From NCBI GenBank assembly GCA_943326975.2, contig CALPVI020000170.1, positions 1 to 5,061 on the forward strand: a DNA stretch of 5,061 nt, read 5' to 3'. Of the stretch, positions 1 through 5,061 are shown in pieces; position 1 is the first letter of the stretch, and each line of letters begins with the position of its first letter. The notes beneath the pieces were generated by a model that worked only from the letters and a program-made list of their open reading frames with translations, was not told where the DNA came from and ran no database searches. Made by a program: the position numbers and the translations under genes. This stretch comes from Actinomyces viscosus. GTDB taxonomy: Bacteria > Bacteroidota > Bacteroidia > Flavobacteriales_D > Crocinitomicaceae.

Positions 1-707
1 ATACTTTTACCATAACCCCAAGCCTCAACTTCTGTTGCTTCCACTACTCCATCTGCTGTGACATAAACTTCTGCACCAATATCAGCTGTAAAATCCATAC
101 CCGTATGCATTTTTCGGGTTTTATAAATTGGATCTATACGATATCCGTAACCTGAAGCCATCTGCTTTAAATCATTATTACGCACAGGTTGTATTGCAGG
201 AATACTTGCTAACAATTGCTCTTTATTTTTTGCAATTACTAATAATTCTTTGAAAGATTTACTTTGAGCAACGATTCGCTCCTCTAGTAAATCAATTTTA
301 TAGGATGTATTTTTTAATAATTTTGAATTTGAATATCCTTCCAAATAATTATACCTAAAATCATATGCAAGCCCTTTAAATTTTAGCTCTTGTGGCATTT
401 TATCGGTATACAGGGAAACTCTGTATAAATCTTCGTCACGCTTTTGAATATCCTCAAAGGCTTTACTTATTAGATTAATATCCTCATTCAATCGCTCTAT
501 TTCTTGTCTGTCGAATTCTATTTCCTCTTTTAAATCTTTCTCTTTTGGAGAAATTAATTGATTTGAAAAAACAAAAGAAAATAACAATCCTGCTAATAAA
601 CTTGGAGCTAACCAAAGTAACACCTTAAAGATACGCATACCTATACTTATAGATACCTCATCATAGGTAAGCGTCTTTGGATTATATTTATATTTTGTTT
701 TAGACAT
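1..707 (-). CDS. M23 family (LytM-type) metallopeptidase, membrane-anchored; C-terminus cut off by window edge
   Basis: Reading the minus strand from the ATG at 707 gives an open frame of 235 codons that runs off the left edge without a stop. The protein starts MSKTKYKYNPKTLTYDEV, followed by a hydrophobic membrane segment at about residues 29-48 and a charged, probably coiled-coil stretch at about 55-80. The segment at about 183-235 looks like the start of a LytM/peptidase M23 domain: SGYGYRIDP, then the zinc-ligand motif HTGMD with H201 and D205, then a DGVV turn and WGYGKS, where the family usually has YGN. The later HxH motif, which supplies the third zinc ligand and a catalytic histidine, would lie outside the window. 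M23 enzymes cut peptide cross-links of peptidoglycan. The topology (short cytoplasmic N-terminus, one anchor, coiled coil, peptidase) suggests a periplasmic, inner-membrane-bound murein endopeptidase or divisome activator of the MepM type. The start is supported by the family-like N-terminus. The gene is divergent from alaS. Confidence 0.9.
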   Translation of the reverse strand, partial: MSKTKYKYNPKTLTYDEVSISIGMRIFKVLLWLAPSLLAGLLFSFVFSNQLISPKEKDLKEEIEFDRQEIERLNEDINLISKAFEDIQKRDEDLYRVSLYTDKMPQELKFKGLAYDFRYNYLEGYSNSKLLKNTSYKIDLLEERIVAQSKSFKELLVIAKNKEQLLASIPAIQPVRNNDLKQMASGYGYRIDPIYKTRKMHTGMDFTADIGAEVYVTADGVVEATEVEAWGYGKS

Positions 708-845
708 TGAATTGCTAAGATAAGAAATTCTAATTTTTAAACCATATAAGTTTTACAATCTCTCTTCTCGCATTCAAAAAATAATCCATTTTTAAACAAT
801 TTCCACTAAATTTGCACTTCAATAAAAAGTATAACATCGTTTATC
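708..845. other. Divergent intergenic region between M23 peptidase gene and alaS
   Basis: This is a 138-bp AT-rich spacer from which the peptidase gene is read leftwards and alaS rightwards. It contains the probable alaS promoter at 807-814. On the peptidase side I found no convincing promoter; the nearest match (TATCTTAG, minus strand, 722-715) deviates at one consensus base and lies only about 8 bp from the start codon. There is no hairpin long enough to suggest a T-box or other leader regulator of alaS, and no Shine-Dalgarno sequence before either gene, as is usual in Bacteroidota. Confidence 0.6.
807..814 (+). promoter_or_regulatory. Putative -7 promoter element (TAAATTTG) of alaS
   Basis: TAAATTTG matches the Bacteroidota primary-sigma -7 consensus TAnnTTTG at every defined base. 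It lies 31 bp before the alaS ATG, which would place transcription start near 819-822 and leave a leader of about 25 nt. A clear TTG at the -33 position is missing; only a T-rich run (789-793) lies at a suitable distance. The element is read directly from the sequence; its activity is inferred. Confidence 0.5.
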
Positions 846-3458
846 ATGAAAATACAAGAAATACGCGAACAATTTTTTCGCTTTTTTGAATCTAAAGGAC
901 ATGCAATAGTACCATCTGCGCCAATGGTTGTAAAAAACGATCCAACGTTGATGTTTACGAATGCTGGTATGAATCAATTCAAGGATTATTTCTTAGGAAA
1001 TAGTGTTGCTAAAGATAAACGTGTAGCCAATACACAAAAATGCTTACGTGTTTCTGGTAAACATAACGATTTAGAGGAAGTTGGTGTAGATACTTATCAC
1101 CATACGATGTTTGAGATGTTAGGAAACTGGTCATTTGGAGATTATTTCAAAGAAGAGGCTATTTCTTGGGCTTGGGAATTATTAACAGAAGTATATAAAA
1201 TTCCAAAAGATCGTTTATATGTTACTGTATTCGAAGGAGATGCTACGGACAATGTACCTAAAGATGATGAAAGTTTTGCTATTTGGAAACGTTTCATTGC
1301 TGAAGACCGCATCATTTTAGCATCTAAAAAAGATAACTTCTGGGAAATGGGTGATACAGGTCCATGTGGTCCTTGTACTGAAATTCACGTTGATTTACGT
1401 TCTGAAGAAGATAAATTAAAAATTGCTGGTAAAGATTTAGTTAATAATGACCATCCTCAAGTAATTGAGATTTGGAATAACGTTTTCATGCAATTTAATC
1501 GTAAAGCGAATGGTTCACTTGAGCCACTTCCTGCTACTCACGTAGATACTGGAATGGGATTAGAACGTTTAGCAATGGCGTTGCAAGGAAAACAATCTAA
1601 CTACGATACCGACTTATTCCAAACGTTGATTCAACACATGGTAAAAGTTTCTGGTATTGCTTACGGACAAAAAGAAGAAACAGATATCGCTCTTCGTGTC
1701 ATTGCAGATCATATTCGTGCGATTGCATTCTCTATTGCTGATGGACAATTGCCTTCTAATACAGGTGCGGGTTATGTTATTCGTCGTATTTTAAGAAGAG
1801 CTGTTCGTTATGGTTACCAAACATTAGGTTTAAAAGAACCATTCTTGTGTGATTTATCTGTTGTATTAGGAGAAATCATGGGGAATCCATTCCAAGAATT
1901 AATCGCTCAAAAAGATTTGATTCAAAAAGTAATTCGTGAAGAAGAAGCAAGTTTCTTTAGAACATTGGAATTAGGAATTAAACGAATGGACAATGTAATG
2001 GAAGCTACTCGTAAAAATGGTAGTTCAATCATTTCAGGAACAGAAGTTTTTGAATTATATGATACATATGGCTTCCCTGACGATTTAACTTCTTTAATTG
2101 CAAGAGAAAATAACTTAAGTATTGACGAAGAAGGATTCAAAGCAGAACTTCAAAAACAAAAAGATCGCTCAAGAGCTGCTTCTACAATCGAGACTGATGA
2201 TTGGGTACAATTAAAAGATGATACAAACGTTGAATTTATCGGTTACGACAATACAGAAGCGTTGATTGAAATCATTAAATACCGTAAGGTAAACCAAAAA
2301 CAAAAAGAATTCTATCAATTAGTATTCAACCAAACACCTTTCTATCCAGAAGGTGGAGGTCAAGTTGGAGATACTGGTTACATTGAATTTAATGGCGAAA
2401 AAGTTTCGATCAACGATACGAAGAAAGAAAACAATTTGATTATCCATTTAGCAGACAAATTACCAAGTAATCCTGCTGCTAAATTCACAGCTAAAATCAA
2501 CGTTAAAAAACGTTTGGATTCAGCGAATAATCACTCTGCTACTCACCTACTTCACCATGCTTTAAGAACAGTTTTGGGAACACATGTTGAACAAAAAGGT
2601 TCATTGGTGAATGCTAACAATTTACGTTTTGACTTCTCTCATTTTTCAAAAGTGACAGATGAAGAAATTGCTCAAATTGAAAAATTAGTTACTGAAGCAA
2701 TTAAAGCGGGTTATGCATTAGACGAAAGAAGAGATACACCAATGGAAACAGCACTTGAATTAGGTGCAATGGCTCTGTTTGGTGAAAAATATGGTGATTC
2801 TGTTCGTGTAATTAAATTTGGAGATTCAGTTGAATTATGTGGAGGAACACACGTTTCGAACACGAATCAAATTGGAATTTTCAAAATCATTTCTGAAGGA
2901 GCAGTTGCGGCTGGTGTTAGAAGAATTGAAGCGATTACAGGAGAAACAGCTGAAAACTATTACAAAGAAAAAGCTACGAAATTAGATTCGATTGCTGAAA
3001 CATTGAAAAATCCAAAAGATTTACAAAAAGCAATTGAAGATTTGATTTCTAAAAACAATACATTAACCAAACAAATTGAGCAATTTCAAAAAGATAGAGC
3101 TAAATTGGTGAAATCTGAATTAAAAGGAAAAATCAATTCAATTGGCGACGTGAATTTCTTAGGAGAAATCGTTGAATTAGACGGTGGATCAATCAAAGAC
3201 ATTTTATTCCAATTAAAAGGTGAAGTTTCTAATTTCTTTGGTGTATTAGGAGGTAAAGAAGATGACAAATGTACTTTAAGCATCATTGCTTCAGATGAAA
3301 TCATTTCTTCTAAAAATATAGATGCTGGAAAAATCATTCGAGAAGTTTCTAAACACATCCAAGGTGGTGGTGGTGGACAAGCTTTCTTCGCTACTGCAGG
3401 TGGAAAAAACACACAAGGTTTAGAAGCTGCAATTGAAGAGGTAAAAGCTAAAATATAA
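846..3458 (+). CDS. alaS: Alanyl-tRNA synthetase (AlaRS), complete
   Basis: This cytoplasmic class II synthetase attaches alanine to tRNA-Ala and hydrolyses mischarged Ser- and Gly-tRNA-Ala. The protein is 870 aa, close to the 876 aa of the E. coli enzyme, and appears intact. The catalytic core covers about residues 1-240 and includes RVSGKHNDLEEVG (68-80), MFEMLGNWSFGDYFK (88-102), the GPCGPCTEIHVD loop (172-183) and class II motif 3, GMGLER (236-241). A helical tRNA-recognition region follows to about 450. The editing domain has FYPEGGGQVGDTG (499-511) and zinc ligands H563 and H567 (HSATH) plus C665 and H669 (CGGTH), almost collinear with E. coli H564, H568, C666 and H670. Residues about 720-760 form a coiled coil leading to the C-Ala domain, which has the glycine-rich GGGGG (840-844) and AGGKN motifs. 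The ATG start fits the family N-terminus (MKIQEIREQFFRFF); no Shine-Dalgarno is present. Its stop codon directly abuts the next gene. Confidence 0.99.
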   Translation: MKIQEIREQFFRFFESKGHAIVPSAPMVVKNDPTLMFTNAGMNQFKDYFLGNSVAKDKRVANTQKCLRVSGKHNDLEEVGVDTYHHTMFEMLGNWSFGDYFKEEAISWAWELLTEVYKIPKDRLYVTVFEGDATDNVPKDDESFAIWKRFIAEDRIILASKKDNFWEMGDTGPCGPCTEIHVDLRSEEDKLKIAGKDLVNNDHPQVIEIWNNVFMQFNRKANGSLEPLPATHVDTGMGLERLAMALQGKQSNYDTDLFQTLIQHMVKVSGIAYGQKEETDIALRVIADHIRAIAFSIADGQLPSNTGAGYVIRRILRRAVRYGYQTLGLKEPFLCDLSVVLGEIMGNPFQELIAQKDLIQKVIREEEASFFRTLELGIKRMDNVMEATRKNGSSIISGTEVFELYDTYGFPDDLTSLIARENNLSIDEEGFKAELQKQKDRSRAASTIETDDWVQLKDDTNVEFIGYDNTEALIEIIKYRKVNQKQKEFYQLVFNQTPFYPEGGGQVGDTGYIEFNGEKVSINDTKKENNLIIHLADKLPSNPAAKFTAKINVKKRLDSANNHSATHLLHHALRTVLGTHVEQKGSLVNANNLRFDFSHFSKVTDEEIAQIEKLVTEAIKAGYALDERRDTPMETALELGAMALFGEKYGDSVRVIKFGDSVELCGGTHVSNTNQIGIFKIISEGAVAAGVRRIEAITGETAENYYKEKATKLDSIAETLKNPKDLQKAIEDLISKNNTLTKQIEQFQKDRAKLVKSELKGKINSIGDVNFLGEIVELDGGSIKDILFQLKGEVSNFFGVLGGKEDDKCTLSIIASDEIISSKNIDAGKIIREVSKHIQGGGGGQAFFATAGGKNTQGLEAAIEEVKAKI

Positions 3459-4757
3459 ATGTTCGGTTTGAAAAACGAAACGAGCGCATTACTGATTACT
3501 TTCTATTGGCCCCCTGCTGGTGGAGCTGGTGTTCACCGTTGGTTGCGTTTTTCAAATTATTTCAAAGAAAATGGTGTAAATCTTCACGTTTATTGTCCGG
3601 AAGATGCTGAATGGCCTTTGATTGACAAAGAATTAGAAGCTCAAATTTCTCCAGATTTAACGATTATAAAACGAAAGATTTTTGAACCACATAAGTACAT
3701 TGGCAAAAAAAATAATCCCAATGTAAGTGGAGGATTTACACGTTCTAATAAAAGTTCAATTATTCAAAAATTAGTCATTTGGACCAGAGGAAATCTTTTT
3801 ATTCCTGATGCTCGAATGTTCTGGATTAGACCAAGTATTTCTTATTTAAAAACTTACTTGAAACATAATCCTCAAATTGAAACGATTATTTCAACAGGAC
3901 CACCTCATAGCTTGCATTTAATTGCCAGAAAATTAAAAAAGCAATTTCCAAACATCAAATGGATTGCAGATTTTAGAGATCCTTGGACAGAAATTGATTT
4001 TTACAAAGAATTGAATTTAGGTAAATGGGCAGACAAACAGCAACACCGTCTAGAAAAAACGTGTTTACAAGAAGCTGATGAAGTTGTCACCATTAGTCAA
4101 AATTGTGCCATTGGACTAGAAACGATTGCTGGACGAAAAATCGAAGTAATAACAAACGGATATAACTTCCCTGAATTTGATCGTGAATCCATTCGATTAG
4201 ATGAAAAGTTTAGCATCGTTCATTTTGGATCAATGCCTTTAGCTCGAAATCCAGAAATTATTTGGCAAGCATTGGATTTGATTTGCAAAGAGAATGAAGA
4301 TTTTAGAAATGATTTAGAAATTAAATTAGTCGGACCAGTTGATTATACCGTACAAGAACGAATTGAAAAGAATAACTTAACGTCTTACTTTAAACATATT
4401 CCTCTGGTAAAACACCAGGAAAGCATCAATTTACAACGTTCAACTCAAGTACTATTATTAGTTGGAAACAATACTGGAAATGTAAAAGGAATTCTAACCG
4501 GTAAATTCTTTGAATACTTAGGTGCTTATCGTCCGATTTTAGCAGTCGGAGCAAAAGAAAGTGATTTAGAAGAAGCAGTAAATTTTACGAAAAGTGGATT
4601 CTTTGTAGATTATCACAATTTAGAAGATGCTAAAAAAGCAATTCTTAACTATTATGATTCATTTCAGAAAAAGGAACTTTCTATAAACTCAGAAAATTTA
4701 TCTTTTTTTACATCGAAAGAATTAGCGAAACAATTTTGCGATTTAATTAAAAAATAA
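3459..4757 (+). CDS. GT-B fold glycosyltransferase, family 4-like
   Basis: The 432-aa protein probably transfers a sugar from a nucleotide-sugar donor to a cell-surface glycan or lipid-linked acceptor at the cytoplasmic face of the membrane; donor and acceptor cannot be deduced. The N-terminal Rossmann half has LLITFYWPPAGGAGVHRWLRF (11-31), a strand-plus-glycine-loop motif found in Bacteroidota glycosyltransferases, followed by STGPPHSLHLIARKL (145-159) and DFRDPWTEIDFY (171-182). The linker TNGYNFPEFD (232-241) leads to the C-terminal, donor-binding half, with VHFGSM (254-259), KLVGPVD (289-295) and GKFFEYLGAYRPILAVG (348-364). The last motif holds E352, the second glutamate of the usual EX7E pair; the first position is G344. 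No signal peptide or membrane helix is visible. The ATG follows the alaS stop codon with no spacer, and no other ATG precedes the conserved glycine loop, so this start is well supported. Co-transcription and translational coupling with alaS are likely. The family is clear; the specific role is not. Confidence 0.9.
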   Translation: MFGLKNETSALLITFYWPPAGGAGVHRWLRFSNYFKENGVNLHVYCPEDAEWPLIDKELEAQISPDLTIIKRKIFEPHKYIGKKNNPNVSGGFTRSNKSSIIQKLVIWTRGNLFIPDARMFWIRPSISYLKTYLKHNPQIETIISTGPPHSLHLIARKLKKQFPNIKWIADFRDPWTEIDFYKELNLGKWADKQQHRLEKTCLQEADEVVTISQNCAIGLETIAGRKIEVITNGYNFPEFDRESIRLDEKFSIVHFGSMPLARNPEIIWQALDLICKENEDFRNDLEIKLVGPVDYTVQERIEKNNLTSYFKHIPLVKHQESINLQRSTQVLLLVGNNTGNVKGILTGKFFEYLGAYRPILAVGAKESDLEEAVNFTKSGFFVDYHNLEDAKKAILNYYDSFQKKELSINSENLSFFTSKELAKQFCDLIKK

Positions 4758-4891
4758 AAGGTTTCATTTATTTTAGTGAAATTAACTTCTAAAAATAGTT
4801 TAAGCACAGTAATTTAGTATATTAGTATCTTAAAGACTTTCATTTTAATCTGTCAATCATTATTTATAAAGTATAAAATAGTAATAAAAAA
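4758..4891. other. AT-rich intergenic region after the glycosyltransferase gene
   Basis: This 134-bp spacer separates the end of the alaS-glycosyltransferase unit from the next secreted-protein gene. It contains a weak hairpin (4761-4782) near the upstream stop codon. It also has one imperfect -7-like element, TAATTTAG (4810-4817), differing from TAnnTTTG at one base, which might serve the downstream gene. Just before the downstream ATG lies an A-rich run, a common translation-start context in Bacteroidota. No RNA gene or repeat is evident. Confidence 0.5.
4761..4782 (+). terminator. Weak possible terminator hairpin after the glycosyltransferase gene
   Basis: TTTCA (4762-4766) can pair with TGAAA (4777-4781). 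The stem can be extended by G-T wobbles and one A-T pair to about 8 bp around a 6-base loop. It starts 4 bp after the stop codon, a suitable place for a terminator. However, the stem is AT-rich and no T-tract follows, so it would be a poor intrinsic terminator. Confidence 0.2.
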
Positions 4892-5061
4892 ATGAGCCTT
4901 TTAACTCAATCTTTATTCTTTAGAATTAGTCTACTAATTTTTTTTTGTAGCTTTTACAGTATTTCCTTAACTCAATTCACCTTTGAATATGCAAACAATA
5001 TCCCAGTTACTATTGGAGTCGACACATTAAAATCAGCTTGGGCAGGTGGATTTAATAATGC
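4892..5061 (+). CDS. Secreted protein, probably FG-GAP/VCBS-repeat type; N-terminal fragment only
   Basis: An open frame starts at the ATG at 4892 and runs off the right edge after 56 complete codons. Residues 1-27 look like a signal peptide: a short N-region with R11, a hydrophobic core ISLLIFFCSFYSI (12-24), and no convincing lipobox around C19, so export to the periplasm or beyond is more likely than lipoprotein anchoring. The mature start continues with VTIGVDTLKSAWAGGFNN (39-56). A WAGG segment of this kind, as I recall, opens large Bacteroidota secreted proteins with FG-GAP/VCBS beta-propeller repeats, often ending in a type IX secretion sorting domain; neither repeats nor sorting domain can be seen here. 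The start is supported by the A-rich run before the ATG and the immediate signal peptide. That a real gene begins here is fairly sure; the family is an inference from a short segment. Confidence 0.7.
   Translation, partial: MSLLTQSLFFRISLLIFFCSFYSISLTQFTFEYANNIPVTIGVDTLKSAWAGGFNN

Noticed and set aside
10..230. A frameshift or truncation in the M23 peptidase
   Set aside because: The frame is continuous from the start codon to the window edge; the missing C-terminal motif is explained by the window boundary.
715..722. Possible -7 element TATCTTAG for the M23 peptidase gene on the minus strand
   Set aside because: It has one mismatch to TAnnTTTG, no -33 partner at the right distance, and lies only about 8 bp before the start codon; too weak to annotate.
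815..845. A leader regulator (T-box or attenuator) before alaS
   Set aside because: The predicted leader is only about 25 nt with no stem-loop or specifier structure, too short for such an element.
1922..2140. Minus-strand open frame of 72 codons inside alaS
   Set aside because: It lies opposite well-conserved AlaRS coding sequence, its protein resembles no known family, and it has no promoter or start context of its own; it is a shadow frame.
3086..3412. Minus-strand open frame of 108 codons inside the 3' end of alaS
   Set aside because: Its proline-rich segment is just the antisense reading of the glycine-rich C-Ala codons, so it is a shadow of alaS.

Overview
The window looks like an ordinary chromosomal segment of an AT-rich member of the Bacteroidota, most likely of the order Flavobacteriales. 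Four things support this: the low GC content, start codons without Shine-Dalgarno sequences, a perfect TAnnTTTG-type -7 promoter element before alaS, and protein styles typical of that group (a WPPAGGAGV-type glycosyltransferase and a secreted protein with a WAGG-type N-terminus). The genus cannot be named from the sequence alone.

Layout: positions 1-707 (minus strand) hold the N-terminal 235 codons of a membrane-anchored, coiled-coil M23/LytM-type peptidoglycan peptidase, whose C-terminus runs off the left edge. A 138-bp divergent intergenic region (708-845) carries the likely alaS promoter. Positions 846-3458 (plus) are a complete alanyl-tRNA synthetase of 870 aa with catalytic, editing and C-Ala domains. 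Immediately after its stop codon, with no spacer, a complete family-4-like GT-B glycosyltransferase of 432 aa runs from 3459 to 4757. A 134-bp AT-rich gap (4758-4891) follows, with only a weak hairpin. At the right edge (4892-5061, plus) begins a secreted protein with an N-terminal signal peptide. It is probably a large FG-GAP/VCBS-repeat surface protein, but only 56 complete codons are visible.

How the genes relate: alaS and the glycosyltransferase are very probably co-transcribed and translationally coupled, although their functions (tRNA charging and glycan synthesis) are unrelated. The M23 peptidase is read in the opposite direction and acts on the cell wall. Apart from alaS, the window leans towards cell-envelope functions, but nothing shows that the genes form one pathway.

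I looked for tRNA or rRNA genes, mobile elements, CRISPR repeats, long inverted or direct repeats, and broken genes, and saw none. I see no sign of an undescribed system here; the findings below are modest.
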